Shown here: one piece after another, positions 23,863 to 34,500 of the stretch | How the letters are laid out: every line of letters starts with the position of its first letter | Position numbering within the stretch: position 1 is the first letter of the stretch | Source: Duganella sp. BJB480 | Lineage (GTDB): Bacteria > Pseudomonadota > Gammaproteobacteria > Burkholderiales > Burkholderiaceae_D | NCBI GenBank assembly: GCA_003416985.1 | Contig: QVIN01000001.1 | Span: forward strand, 1 to 64,000 | Direction of reading: 5' to 3' | Length of the DNA: 64,000 nt | Made by a program: the position numbers and the translations under genes | The notes under the pieces: model-generated | What the model saw: the letters and a program-made list of their open reading frames with translations, nothing else | The model's database searches: none | What the model was told of the DNA's origin: nothing

Positions 23863-24732
23863 ATGGAAGCTTTGACCTGGATCGGCCTGACGGCGCTGCT
23901 GATAGCGCTGCCTTTCTACTACCCGCGCTGGCGCCTGCGCCGGGTGCTGGCGCAGCCGCTGCCGGCCGAGGCGGTGGCCGTCCTGCAGCGCAACATCCCG
24001 GTCTATCCGCGCATGGACGCCGGCCTGCGGCAGCAGCTGCAGCGGCTGGTCGTGCAGTTCCTGCACCAGAAAAAATTCATCGGCTGCGAAGGGCTGGAGG
24101 TCACCGACGAGATGGCCGTCACCATCGCCGGCCAGGCCTGCCTGCTGCTGCTGAACCGGCCCACCAAGGTCTATCCGGCGCTGCACACCATCCTGGTCTA
24201 CCCCGGCGCCTTCGTGGCGCGCCGCGCCGAGGTCGGGCCGGGCGGGGTGGTCACGCCGGGCCACCAGAGCATGCTGGGCGAATCGTGGGACGACGGCCGC
24301 GTGATCCTGTCGTGGGACGACGTGCGGCGCGGCGCGGTCGACTGGACGGACGGCCACAACATCGTGCTGCACGAATTCGCCCACCAGCTCGACAGCGAAT
24401 CGGGCCGCGCCAACGGCGCCCCGTACCTCGGCAACCCGGCCAGCTACCGCGAATGGTCGGAGGTGCTGGAGCGCGATTTCCAGCACCTGCGCCACAGCGC
24501 CATGTACCGCCAGCACAGCGTGATGGACCACTACGGCGCCACCAACCCGGCCGAATTCTTCGCCGTCGCCACCGAAACCTTCTTCGAAAAGCCGTACCAG
24601 ATGGCCGAGCACCACGCCGAGCTGTTCGCCGAGTTCCTCAAATACTACCGGGTCGATCCGCGCGCGTGGATGTCGCCGCCGCCGCCGCCGCCCGAGCCAT
24701 CGTATGACTGGACGCCACACTGGTCGCACTGA
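23863..24732 (+). CDS. mtfA: MtfA-family zinc metallopeptidase (M90)
   Basis: A 289-residue protein of the MtfA/M90 family. An N-terminal hydrophobic segment (LIGLTALLIALPFYYP-like, ~5-20) precedes the peptidase domain. HEFAH with His170, Glu171 and His174, followed by QLDSESG, gives the zinc site, and the third ligand lies in the NPAEFFAVATETFFEKP segment. E. coli MtfA inactivates the Mlc repressor and is also an aminopeptidase. Here a C-terminal polyproline tail (WMSPPPPPPEPSYDW) is extra. The gene stands alone between a terminator and the kinase at 24825. Confidence 0.88.
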   Translation: MEALTWIGLTALLIALPFYYPRWRLRRVLAQPLPAEAVAVLQRNIPVYPRMDAGLRQQLQRLVVQFLHQKKFIGCEGLEVTDEMAVTIAGQACLLLLNRPTKVYPALHTILVYPGAFVARRAEVGPGGVVTPGHQSMLGESWDDGRVILSWDDVRRGAVDWTDGHNIVLHEFAHQLDSESGRANGAPYLGNPASYREWSEVLERDFQHLRHSAMYRQHSVMDHYGATNPAEFFAVATETFFEKPYQMAEHHAELFAEFLKYYRVDPRAWMSPPPPPPEPSYDWTPHWSH

Positions 24733-24824
24733 TTACCTTCCGCGCGGGAACTAGGGCATAATCGAAACACACCGCGCATGGACCGCACAGTGCGCGTGAC
24801 AGACGCCGTCGCGAGGCTATCACT

Positions 24825-26132
24825 ATGCAATTCGAGGAATTCGACTTTTCTTCCGACACCGCCGCGCCCCGTGCCGCGCCGGTGGCCGAGGCGGCTTCGC
24901 CCCTGGTGCGGCTGCAGTACCTGGTCGACAACACGCCGGCCATCATCTACTGCACCGTGCCCAGCGGCGACTTCAAGATGACCTTCGTCAGCAACAACGC
25001 CTTGAACGTGCTGGGCTACCATCCCGAGCAGATGGTGGCCGACCCCAACTTCTGGTTCGACCACATCCATCCCGACGACGCGCCCAACATCTTCTCCAGC
25101 CTGGCGCTGGTGTTCAGCGAGGGCCAGCGCGCCTATGAATACCGCTTCCGCATCAGCGACGGCAGCTACCTGTGGATGCACGACACGCTGCGCCTGATCC
25201 GCGACGAGCACGGCGTGCCGCTGGAGGTGATCGGCTCGCTGACCGACATCACCGAGCGCAAGCGCATGGAGGAGGCGCTGCAGGCCAAGGGCGTCGAGCA
25301 GCAGGCGCTGATCGGCGAGCTGCGCAACGCCCACGAGCAGCTGCTGCAGTCGGAAAAGATGGCGTCGATCGGCCAGCTGGCGGCCGGCATCGCGCACGAG
25401 ATCAACAACCCGGTCGGCTTCGTCAACTCCAACATGGGCTCGCTGAAGAACTACGTCGGCACCCTGCTGAGCGTGATCGAGCGCTACGAGCAGGTGGCCG
25501 CGCCGCACCCGGCGCTGGCGGCCCAGCTGGCCACGCTGCGCGAGCAGGCCGACCTGGAATTCCTCAAGGAGGATGTGACCGACCTGGTGCGCGAGTCGAT
25601 GGACGGCCTCAAGCGCGTCAAGGACATCGTGCAGGCGCTCAAGGATTTCTCGCACGTGGGCGAGACCGAGTGGCAGGTGGCCGACCTGCACCACGGCCTG
25701 GACAGCACGCTCAACATCGTCGCCAACGAGATCAAGTACAAGGCCAAGGTCGAGAAGCACTACGGCGTGCTGCCGCCAGTCACCTGCCTGGCCTCGCAGC
25801 TGAACCAGGTGTTCATGAACCTGCTGGTCAACGCCGCGCACGCGCTGCGCGAGACGGGCGTGATCACGATCCGCACCGGCGCGGCCGACGGCTGGGTGTG
25901 GATCGAGGTGGGCGACAACGGCTGCGGCATCGCGCCGGAAAACCTGCACCGCATCTTCGAACCCTTCTTCACGACCAAGCCGGTCGGCAGCGGCACCGGG
26001 CTGGGCTTGTCGCTGTCGTACGGCATCGTCAACCGCCACGGCGGCCGCATCGAGGTGGCCTCGGTGGTGGGCCAGGGCACGCGCTTCACGGTGCACCTGC
26101 CGGTGCAGCCGGCCCAGGCGGCTACAGGATAA
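24825..26132 (+). CDS. PAS sensor histidine kinase (HisKA_4-like, HEINNP type)
   Basis: A 435-residue soluble kinase. A PAS/PAC domain (~30-150) ends GSLTDITERKRMEEAL, then a coiled coil, then the dimerisation helix with His191 in AAGIAHEINNPVGFV. The HATPase domain shows NQVFMNLLVNAAHAL, GDNGCGIAPE and GSGTGLGLSLSYGI. It closely resembles the kinase at 27923-29401, so the two are paralogues facing each other across the regulator genes. Its 3' end overlaps the end of the receiver gene by 11 bp. Probable partner: the single-domain receiver at 26122, or the REC-HD-GYP protein. Confidence 0.9.
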   Translation: MQFEEFDFSSDTAAPRAAPVAEAASPLVRLQYLVDNTPAIIYCTVPSGDFKMTFVSNNALNVLGYHPEQMVADPNFWFDHIHPDDAPNIFSSLALVFSEGQRAYEYRFRISDGSYLWMHDTLRLIRDEHGVPLEVIGSLTDITERKRMEEALQAKGVEQQALIGELRNAHEQLLQSEKMASIGQLAAGIAHEINNPVGFVNSNMGSLKNYVGTLLSVIERYEQVAAPHPALAAQLATLREQADLEFLKEDVTDLVRESMDGLKRVKDIVQALKDFSHVGETEWQVADLHHGLDSTLNIVANEIKYKAKVEKHYGVLPPVTCLASQLNQVFMNLLVNAAHALRETGVITIRTGAADGWVWIEVGDNGCGIAPENLHRIFEPFFTTKPVGSGTGLGLSLSYGIVNRHGGRIEVASVVGQGTRFTVHLPVQPAQAATG

Positions 26133-26613
26133 CCGCGCCGTCGTCGTCGCGCTTGACGTCCAAGAGGCCCGGCTCCTCGGCCTCCAGCCGCCGCGCCTCC
26201 AGCTCCTGCGGCGTGGGCGGCGGCGCCGCCAGCGCGGCGCGCTGGGCCAGCGCCAGCCGCACATTCTGCTCCAGCTCGGCGGCATCCCAGGGCTTGCTCA
26301 TGAAGCGGAACGCCTGCGCCTGGTTGATCGCGCTGAGCACGGTGTTGTATTCGGTCGAGGCGCTGAGCATGATGCGCACCGTGTCCGGCGCCACGTCCTT
26401 GAGCGCCTGCAACAGCTCGCCGCCGGTCATCTGCGGCATGTGGTAGTCGCAGATCACCAGGTCGAAGTCGCAATAGCAGATGCGCTTGAGCGCCTCGTAG
26501 GGATCGGTGCAGGTCTCGATCTGCGGCGGCGCGTCGCGCAGCATCTGCAGCAGCGCGCGCTGCAGCGCGTTGAGGACGTTGACCTCGTCGTCCACCAGCA
26601 GGATCTTGCTCAT
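26122..26613 (-). CDS. Single-domain response regulator with C-terminal tail
   Basis: A 163-residue receiver protein. Acidic pocket at DDE near residues 9-11, phospho-acceptor Asp56 in LVICDYHMPQMTGGE, Thr/Ser switch in MLSAST, and the Lys in FRFMSKPW. After ~125 residues there is a Pro/Glu-rich tail with no output domain. The KPW ending places it with the RpfG/HupR-type receivers, also seen in three other proteins here. It is the last gene of the six-gene signalling operon; its ATG overlaps the TGA of the HD-GYP gene by 4 bp. Confidence 0.9.
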   Translation of the reverse strand: MSKILLVDDEVNVLNALQRALLQMLRDAPPQIETCTDPYEALKRICYCDFDLVICDYHMPQMTGGELLQALKDVAPDTVRIMLSASTEYNTVLSAINQAQAFRFMSKPWDAAELEQNVRLALAQRAALAAPPPTPQELEARRLEAEEPGLLDVKRDDDGAVIL

Positions 26614-27922
26614 GCGTCCCCCTTGGGATTGCGCACCCAGATCGCCAGCCGGGCGCCGCTCTTGGTCTCGAAGTCCTGCACCTGCTGGATCATGCGCGCG
26701 TCCAGCACGTGGTCGACCGACAGCAGCATCAGGCCGTCGCGGCTGATCAGGTCGCGCGCCAGCGTCATGCCCGGCAGCAGTTCGCCCGACAGCACCTCGA
26801 CCCCGGCGCCGGCGTCGGCGCCGCCGTCGACGATCTGGCGGAAGGCCGCCACCACGTTGGGATCGTAGCGCTTGCCGCTGGCGTCGAGGATCAGCGACTT
26901 GGCCTCCTCCGGCCGCAGATGGCGCTGCACCATCGCGCCCTGCTGCAGGTTGTAGTAGTCGGCCGCCAGCGCCAGGATGCGCGCGCCCAGCGGAATCGCC
27001 AGGCCGGCCAGGCCGTCCGGGAAGCCGTTGCCGTCGAAGCGTTCCAGCTGGCCGCGCAGGATGGCGGCGCTGCCGCGCAGGTCCTCCAGCGGCATCAACA
27101 GTTCGGCGGCGCGCTGCGGATGCTTGCGGAACAGGCCCAGCGATTCGCCGTGCAGCATGGTCAGCGGGGTCTGCAGCAGCTCGTCGGAAAAACCGATCTT
27201 GCCGATGTCGTGCAGCAGCGCGGCGATGAAGATCTCCTGGGTCTCGCGCGCGTCCAGCTCCAGCCGCACGGCCAGCTGGCGCGCCAGCTCGGCCACCAGG
27301 CGCGCGTGGCCGGGCCGGTTGTGCGCGCGCAGCTCGATCATGCTGGAGAAGATCTTGATGGTGGTGACGAAGTTCCGCTTGAGCTTGTTGTTGGCGGCGG
27401 CGGTGGCGTCGTGCTCGGCGCGCAGCTGGCGCGTGCGCGCCTCGACCTTGGCCTCCAGGCTCTGGTTGAGCGCCTTGAGCTCCTCGTTCTGGCGCAGCGT
27501 CAGCGCCTCCAGCCGCAGCTTCTCCTGCTCCAGCTGGCGCCGCTCCAGCGCGTGGCGCACCACCAGCAGCATGTCGCCGTCTTCCCACGGCTTGGTGATG
27601 TAGCGGTAGATCTCGCCGCAGTTGATGGCGTCCTGGATCGACTGGATGTCGGAATAGCCGGTCAGCAGCAGGCGCATGGTGTCGGGCCAGCGGGCTCGCA
27701 CCTGGGCCAGGAACTGGGCGCCGTTCATCTCCGGCATGCGCATGTCGGAGATCACCAGGTCGACCTGTTCCTTCTCCAGCACCTCCAGCCCCAGCGCGCC
27801 GCTCTCGGCGATCAGCACGCGGTAGCCGGCCGGGCGGAACAGGCGGCGCAGCGAGGACAGGATGTTCGGCTCGTCGTCCACGAACAGCAGCGTGGCGGCC
27901 GGGGCCGGCGCCAGCGCGGCGT

Positions 27923-27926
<4 letters not shown>
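26610..27926 (-). CDS. REC-HD-GYP-like response regulator with C-terminal GMxLA domain
   Basis: A 438-residue protein. The receiver (Asp61 in VISDMRMPEMNG; ends YRYITKPWED) is followed by a coiled coil (~125-185) and an HD domain (His207, His239-Asp240 in LLHDIGKIGF). The region that should read HHE...DGxGYP is instead QLERFDGNGFPDG (~293-304), so the GYP half is degenerate. A C-terminal module LPGMTLARDLISRDGLMLL (~370-435) resembles the free-standing 110-aa protein upstream. It probably derives from c-di-GMP phosphodiesterases, but activity is uncertain. It is coupled by ATGA overlaps on both sides. Confidence 0.88.
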
Positions 27927-29397
<1,471 letters not shown>

Positions 29398-29401
<4 letters not shown>

Positions 29402-30231
29402 GGAGTCAGCATCTGGCACATGGTTTCGAACAATTGCTCGCTCTCGGCGAACACGGCGGCCCAGGCGGCCTCGCCCAGGCCCAGCGACTGCCAGGCGGCC
29501 AGCGACAGCGGCGGCACCTGGTCGTCCTCCTGGCCCGACAGGTCGAGCGCGTGGGCCAGGATGTTGGCCGCGTAGATCACGGTCGACAGCGTGGCCGGGC
29601 CGGTCTCGGCGGGATGGTGGTGGTCGGCCACGGCGGCCTGGATGGCCTCCGGGAATTTCCAGTGCCTGGCCAGCGCGCTGCCGACGCTGGCGTGGTCGAT
29701 GCCGAACACGGCCATCTGGGCCGGCGCGGCCGGGCAGTCGTGCTGGCGGCGGTGGGCGATCACGCGGCGGTAGTCGCCCGGGAAGCGGGTGGCCAGCACC
29801 AGCGTGCCCAGGTCGTGCAGCAGGCCGGCGGTGAAGGCGGTGTCCGGGTTGACCCGCACGTGCGGCGCCAGCACGCGCGCGCACACGGCGCTGGCGATCG
29901 AGTGGCGCCAGAAGGCCGGGAAGTCGAACTGGTTGCCGGGCGCGGGCTTGAAGCTGTCGGTCACCGAGCAGGCCGTCACCAGCGTGCGGATGGCGTGGAA
30001 GCCCAGCACCGACACCGCCTGCTGGATCGAGGTGACCTTGGCCGGCATGCCGTAGAACGAGGAGTTGGCCAGCCGCAGCGTCTTGGCGGTGAGCGCCTGG
30101 TCGAGCGTGATCTTGGCCGCCAGCGCGTGGGTGTCGATGTCGTCCTGGTTCATCGTGGCCAGCAGTTCGTTGACCACCGCCGGCAGCGACGGCAGGTCGC
30201 GCACGGCCTTGATGATGTCGTCGGCGTTCAT
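29398..30231 (-). CDS. HDOD-domain signalling protein
   Basis: A 277-residue protein that is almost entirely an HDOD domain. It has LPSLPAVVNELLATMNQDDI, ALTAKTLRLANSSFYGMPAK, FWRHSIASAVCARVLA and AGLLHDLGTLVLAT, and later FGIDHASVGSALARHWKFPE with ADHHHP. HDOD proteins are HD-related domains usually lacking full catalytic sites and act in signalling, motility and biofilm control. It is third in the ATGA-coupled operon, between the 110-aa protein and the PAS kinase. Confidence 0.9.
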
Positions 30232-30560
30232 GGTTGCGGGCCCTCGCGGTAGGCGCGCAGCTGGGCCAGCAGCACGGCGCCGCCGTCGCTGCCGGCGCTG
30301 TGGCGGAACAGGTGCTCGAGCCGCGCCAGCTGCTGCGCGCGGGCCCGCGCCAGCGCGGCCGGATCGACCGGCTCGGCCGCGGACCAGACCACGCAGCGCT
30401 CGATGCCGCGCCGGCGCAGCGAGGTCAGCGTGGCGGCGGTCAGCGTGGCGTCCTGCGGCAGCAGCACGCCGCCGTGGGCGTCGAGCAGCGCGGCGGCCAG
30501 GACCATGCCCTCGGCCGCCTGCTGCAGGTCGATTTCATTGGGGGTGGGGGTGTTGCTCAT
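30228..30560 (-). CDS. Free-standing GMxLA-type domain protein
   Basis: A 110-residue protein. Its core AAEGMVLAAALLDAHGGVLL followed by LTAATLTSLRRRGIERCVVW has the pattern of a small beta domain that normally sits N- or C-terminal to HD-GYP domains, as at the C-terminus of the protein at 26610. The remaining C-terminal half is helical (RARAQQLARLEHLFRHS). Function unknown; the arrangement suggests a detached regulatory module of an HD-GYP system. It overlaps the EAL gene stop and the HDOD start by 4 bp each. Confidence 0.75.
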   Translation of the reverse strand: MSNTPTPNEIDLQQAAEGMVLAAALLDAHGGVLLPQDATLTAATLTSLRRRGIERCVVWSAAEPVDPAALARARAQQLARLEHLFRHSAGSDGGAVLLAQLRAYREGPQP

Positions 30561-32188
30561 CTGTCGGCCTCCACGGTGCTCAGGGTGATCAGGCTGCCGC
30601 GCGACGCCGAGTGCTCGCCCATCGGGTAGCACATCACGGTGTAGCGCTGGCCGTCGATGTCGGCCAGGTGGTGGTGCGGCAGGCCGCCGTCCGACCCGGC
30701 CGGAAACAGTTCGGGCAGCACGGCGCTGGCCTCGTTGCCCAGCAGGCCGCCGCTGTGGCGGAACAGGCCGGCGGCGGCGCCGTTGATGAAGGCGATCATG
30801 CCGCTGTCGTCCATGCCGATCACCGGCAGCGGCAGGTGCTGCAGCAGTTCGCGCGCCACGCTCAGGCTGATCTCGTCGCGGCTGATCTGGCGCTGCTTCT
30901 CCAGCAGCAGCTGCTCCATGCGGCGGTTGGCCGCGGCCAGCTCCTGGTTGGCGCTGCGCACCTCCAGGTGCAGGCGCAGGTTGTCGTCGGCGATCTCCTT
31001 GACGCGGAAGGCCTCGGCGATGTGGCCGCGCAGCTGCTCGTCCTCCCACGGCTTGGTCAGGAACTTGTAGATCGCGCCCTCGTTGACGGCGTCGGTCACC
31101 GACTGCAGCTCGGTGTAGCCGGAGAGCATGATGCGGATGGTGTCGGGCGCCAGTTCGCGCGCCTTGCGCAGGAAGTCGGCGCCCAGCATGCCGGGCATGC
31201 GCTGGTCGGAGACGATCACGTCGACCGGCTGCTGGGCCAGCAGCGCCAGGCCCTGCGGGCCGTCGCCGGCGGTGAAGATCTGGTACTGGTCGGCGCGCAG
31301 CAGGCGCTTGAGCGCGGCCAGGATGTTGGGCTCGTCGTCCACCAGCAGCAGCCGGCGCGGCGGCCGGTGCATGCGCAGCAGGTGGGCCGGCAGCGTGCGG
31401 TCGCTGGCCAGCAGCTGGTGCAGCTCGGCGGAGTCGAGCGGCGGCGCGAAGAAATAGCCCTGGATCTGGTCGCACATGTTGCGGCGCAGGAAGTCGCACT
31501 GGCTTTCCGTCTCCACGCCCTCGGCCACCACCTTCATGCCCAGGTTGTGGCCCATGGCGATGATGCTCTTGGCCATGGCGGCGTCGTGGCTGTCGTGGAC
31601 CACGTTGCGGATGTAGTCGGCGTCGATCTTGATGGCGTCGAAGGGGTAGCGCTTCAGGCTGCTGAGCGAGCCGTGGCCGGTGCCGAAGTCGTCCAGCGTC
31701 AGGCTCAGGCCGCGCGCCTTGAAGCCGGCCAGCACGTCGTCGCAGCCGTCGCCGGCCTCGGTCAGCGCGGTCTCGGTGATCTCCAGCGTCAGCGTGCCGG
31801 GGGCGATGGCGCACTCGTCGAGCATGGCGGCCACCGCGGCGCCGAAGGCCGGGTCGCGGAACTGGCTGGGCGAGACATTGATCGCCACCCGCAGGCCGTT
31901 CTGGCCGCCGCGCCGCCAGGCTTGCAGGTCGGCGCAGGCGCGCCGCAGCACCCACAGGCCGATGGCGGCCGTCATGCCGGCGGCGTCGGCCTGCGGCAGG
32001 AAGGCGTGGGCCGCCAGCAATCCTTGATCTGGATGCTGCCAGCGCACCAGCGCCTCCAGGCTGATCACCGCGCCGCTTTGCAGGTCCACCAGCGGCTGGT
32101 AGAGCAGGCGCAGCTGGTCCTGCGCCAGCGCCTGTTCCAGCGCGGCGGTCATCGCCGGGAGATCCTTCGTTTGCGGGGCTGCTTGCAT
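30557..32188 (-). CDS. EAL-REC-PAS response regulator, c-di-GMP phosphodiesterase
   Basis: A 543-residue protein. The N-terminal EAL domain (~15-260) has the EAL motif at 45-47 (SLEALVRW), NVSPSQF, EITETAL, TLDDFGTG, KIDADYI and VAEGVETE, all needed for phosphodiesterase activity. Then come a receiver (~278-395, Asp328 in VIVSDQRMPGMLGA, ending YKFLTKPWED), a coiled coil and a C-terminal PAS domain. The EAL-before-REC order is uncommon. It is the first gene of the six-gene operon ending at 26122 and should hydrolyse c-di-GMP under phosphorylation control. Confidence 0.9.
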   Translation of the reverse strand: MQAAPQTKDLPAMTAALEQALAQDQLRLLYQPLVDLQSGAVISLEALVRWQHPDQGLLAAHAFLPQADAAGMTAAIGLWVLRRACADLQAWRRGGQNGLRVAINVSPSQFRDPAFGAAVAAMLDECAIAPGTLTLEITETALTEAGDGCDDVLAGFKARGLSLTLDDFGTGHGSLSSLKRYPFDAIKIDADYIRNVVHDSHDAAMAKSIIAMGHNLGMKVVAEGVETESQCDFLRRNMCDQIQGYFFAPPLDSAELHQLLASDRTLPAHLLRMHRPPRRLLLVDDEPNILAALKRLLRADQYQIFTAGDGPQGLALLAQQPVDVIVSDQRMPGMLGADFLRKARELAPDTIRIMLSGYTELQSVTDAVNEGAIYKFLTKPWEDEQLRGHIAEAFRVKEIADDNLRLHLEVRSANQELAAANRRMEQLLLEKQRQISRDEISLSVARELLQHLPLPVIGMDDSGMIAFINGAAAGLFRHSGGLLGNEASAVLPELFPAGSDGGLPHHHLADIDGQRYTVMCYPMGEHSASRGSLITLSTVEADR

Positions 32189-32429
32189 GGGCGCCTAGCG
32201 AAATGATAGCTGGTGGATATCGGAAACCCTGAATCGATTATACGGCCTCGCCAGGGGCGTTGCCGCACGTGCGGTGTTTTTTTCCACCCAGCACATCGCC
32301 GGGCTTGCGCCGCGTTGTTGCTTATCGGAGACTATGCTTGCGCGGCCAAACTTTTCGGGCAGGATAGTCGCTACAATCAAAACACCTGGCAGCGGTCGGA
32401 CTAACGCGTTGTAATGGGGAGATGCGGCA

Positions 32430-32789
32430 ATGGCAAACGCATGGGTAATGCTCACTCGTCCAGACGGCCGCGACGTGGCGGCGCCATCCGAGGCGCAGAT
32501 GGCGGCGGCCCTGGCCGACGTCTACAGCGGCAAGACCGCCGCGCCCGACGGCGGCCCCGGCAGCGCCGTGCTGCGTTTCGGCTACGACGACGGCCTGATG
32601 TACGAGGTCGAGGTGTCCACCGGCGGCGGCGTGCGCTTTGCGGAATGGTCGGACCGCGATTGCGAGATCGCGCTGGCCGGCCCGCGCATGATGACGCTGG
32701 CCCAGGCCGACGCGCTGCAGCTGTGGCGCCTGCTGGCGCAGCGCCAGGTGGCCAAGATCCGCAGCCAGCCCTGGCAGGACGCCAACTGA
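32430..32789 (+). CDS. Small soluble protein of unknown function
   Basis: A 119-residue protein preceded by GGGGAG. It reads as a compact alpha/beta domain (VLRFGYDDGLMYEVEVSTGG, then FAEWSDRDCEIALAGPR and ALQLWRLLAQRQVAKIRSQ). No signal peptide, membrane segment or known motif. It is divergent from the EAL gene across a 241-bp gap and converges with the DksA-like gene. Confidence 0.7.
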   Translation: MANAWVMLTRPDGRDVAAPSEAQMAAALADVYSGKTAAPDGGPGSAVLRFGYDDGLMYEVEVSTGGGVRFAEWSDRDCEIALAGPRMMTLAQADALQLWRLLAQRQVAKIRSQPWQDAN

Positions 32790-32798
32790 CGCCGGCGC

Positions 32799-33173
32799 TC
32801 AGCGGCGGCGCTGTTCCTGCAGCGTCTGGCAGGCGATGCACAGCCGCGCCTCGGGCCGCGCGTTGAGCCGCGAGTAGCCGATCAGCTCGCCGCAACGCTC
32901 GCACAATCCATAGCTGCGATCGTCGAACTTGGCCAGCGCGTGGCGCACGATGTGCAGCTGGCGCGCCGTGTGTTCTGCCGCCTCGTGCACCAGCGCGTTG
33001 AGGGTGCGCTGGCTGGCGTTGTCGGCCGGCGAGGCCTCGGCCTCGTGCGGCGCCGGCGCGCGCACGTCGGCACTGCGGTCGAGGTCGTCCGCCAGCTGGC
33101 TGAGCAGGGCGGCGCGCGCGCGTTCCAGCCGCTCGCGCAGGGTCGTCCATTCAATGTCGTCGAGTCCGTTCAT
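32799..33173 (-). CDS. DksA/TraR-family C4 zinc-finger protein
   Basis: A 124-residue protein of the DksA/TraR family. Coiled-coil helices cover ~10-85, and a C4 zinc finger (C-E-R-C ... C-I-A-C, ~93-118) is embedded in YGLCERCGELIGYSRLNARP. The DksA coiled-coil tip motif D-x-x-D-x-A appears as S-P-A-D-N-A, so the first Asp is missing and RNA-polymerase modulation may differ from DksA. It probably acts on RNA polymerase or as a stress factor. It is the last of a run of minus-strand genes from 34434. Confidence 0.85.
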   Translation of the reverse strand: MNGLDDIEWTTLRERLERARAALLSQLADDLDRSADVRAPAPHEAEASPADNASQRTLNALVHEAAEHTARQLHIVRHALAKFDDRSYGLCERCGELIGYSRLNARPEARLCIACQTLQEQRRR

Positions 33174-33227
33174 GCCGCACGCTCCTTGCGGTGTTGGACC
33201 GGCGCGGCGCGATTTTGTTCAGCGGAC

Positions 33228-33656
33228 TCAGCCTGGCGCGGGCAGCGCGTCCAGGTGGTGCTTGAGTTTTTCCAGCGGCGCGGCCAGATGGTCCGGCTTG
33301 CCGGTGGCGACCGCCGCGCCCAGCGACAGCAGCTCGGCGGTCAGGTCGATCATGTCCTTGACGCGGTCGATGCGGGCGATGGCGTCCTCGGCGCGCCGGG
33401 CCAGGTCCAGCAATTGCTGCTGCGCGCCGCCCAGGCCGGCGGCGGCCAGGCGCGCGCTGTCCAGGTAGAGGCTGTTGGCGCGCTGGCGCAGCAGCACCTC
33501 GTTCTCGAACAGCACCTGCGCCGTGCCCTGCGACATGGCCGGCGCGCCGCCGCCCGGCGCCGGCTTGCGCAGCGCCCGCATCAGGTGGGCGTGCAGGGCG
33601 TCGGCGCTGGCGGACAGGCTGTCGGCCAGCGCTTCGATATCGTGTTGATCGGCCAT
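33228..33656 (-). CDS. Helical protein of unknown function
   Basis: A 142-residue, mostly alpha-helical soluble protein (HDIEALADSLSASADALHAH, then LFENEVLLRQRANSLYLDSA and LLDLARRAEDAIARIDRVKD). No signal peptide or domain recognised. It is 10 bp downstream of the lipoprotein gene at 33667 on the same strand, so probably co-transcribed with it. Long helices with little hydrophobic core suggest a coiled-coil or helical-bundle partner protein. Confidence 0.7.
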   Translation of the reverse strand: MADQHDIEALADSLSASADALHAHLMRALRKPAPGGGAPAMSQGTAQVLFENEVLLRQRANSLYLDSARLAAAGLGGAQQQLLDLARRAEDAIARIDRVKDMIDLTAELLSLGAAVATGKPDHLAAPLEKLKHHLDALPAPG

Positions 33657-33666
33657 GGCGAACTCC

Positions 33667-34434
33667 TTATTGCTGCGGGATCTGGTTGAACAAGGCGCGG
33701 TGGGCCTGCTCGATGGCGGCCAGGTTCTGCTGGGCCTGCGTGTTGCGCACGCCGACCAGGTGGTACTCGGCCTGCTTGTCGTGTTGCAGCGACCGGGACA
33801 GCGCCAGCAGCAGCCGGTCGCGCCGCGTGTCGACGAAGGGGAGCTCGGTCTCGAGCATGCCGAGCACGATTTTTTGTTCGTTGTCGCTGCTCTTGTCGTA
33901 CAGGCGCAGCAGCGTACGCATGGCGCCCAGCAGCTCCTCCATCGCCTGGTGGCCGTCGCGCAGCAGCTCCCGCACCGCGCTGTCCTGCGCCGGCCGGGTC
34001 AGCGCGCGCGTGATCAGCCGCGTCAGGCCGGCGTAGGCGTTGACGTGGCGCTCGTCGATGCCGCTGTCGGGCCAGGCCTTGATGCCGGCGCTCATGGACT
34101 TGACCTGGTCCTCCAGGTCGTACTGGTTGTCGCCGGCCAGCCGGCCCAGCGCCTGCATGTACGCCTGCACGCCGGTCTGCAGTTTGGCGAAATCCGCGCT
34201 GGAGGCCTGGCGCTGCTGGTCGAGCTGGCGCTCGCGCAGGTCGGCCGCGGCGCTCAGGAAGGGTTGCTCGCGTTGGTAGGTTGTGCGGTAGCGCTCGGTG
34301 AGTTCATGGTAGGCGCCCAGGTGCGGCGACTGGGCGGCGAAGGCGCGCACCTCCGCCATGCGCGGACTGCTGCTGGCGCAGCCGCCGAACAGGGCCAGGC
34401 AAAACAGGATCAGGATTACACGGCTCAGTTTCAT
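33667..34434 (-). CDS. Helical lipoprotein of unknown function
   Basis: A 255-residue lipoprotein with lipobox F-G-G-C near residue 19 (signal MKLSRVILILFCLALFGGC). The mature part is helical throughout (YHELTERYRTTYQREQPFLS, then LRERQLDQQRQASSADFAKL, and a C-terminal NLAAIEQAHRALFNQI). No known family recognised. It is likely outer-membrane anchored facing the periplasm and is co-transcribed with the helical protein at 33228. Confidence 0.75.
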   Translation of the reverse strand: MKLSRVILILFCLALFGGCASSSPRMAEVRAFAAQSPHLGAYHELTERYRTTYQREQPFLSAAADLRERQLDQQRQASSADFAKLQTGVQAYMQALGRLAGDNQYDLEDQVKSMSAGIKAWPDSGIDERHVNAYAGLTRLITRALTRPAQDSAVRELLRDGHQAMEELLGAMRTLLRLYDKSSDNEQKIVLGMLETELPFVDTRRDRLLLALSRSLQHDKQAEYHLVGVRNTQAQQNLAAIEQAHRALFNQIPQQ

Positions 34435-34500
34435 GTTCGCTCCCTAGGTGTGAGGACATTGTTGCCTTGCGTGAATATTTCCGTATTGCGAATGCGCAGA

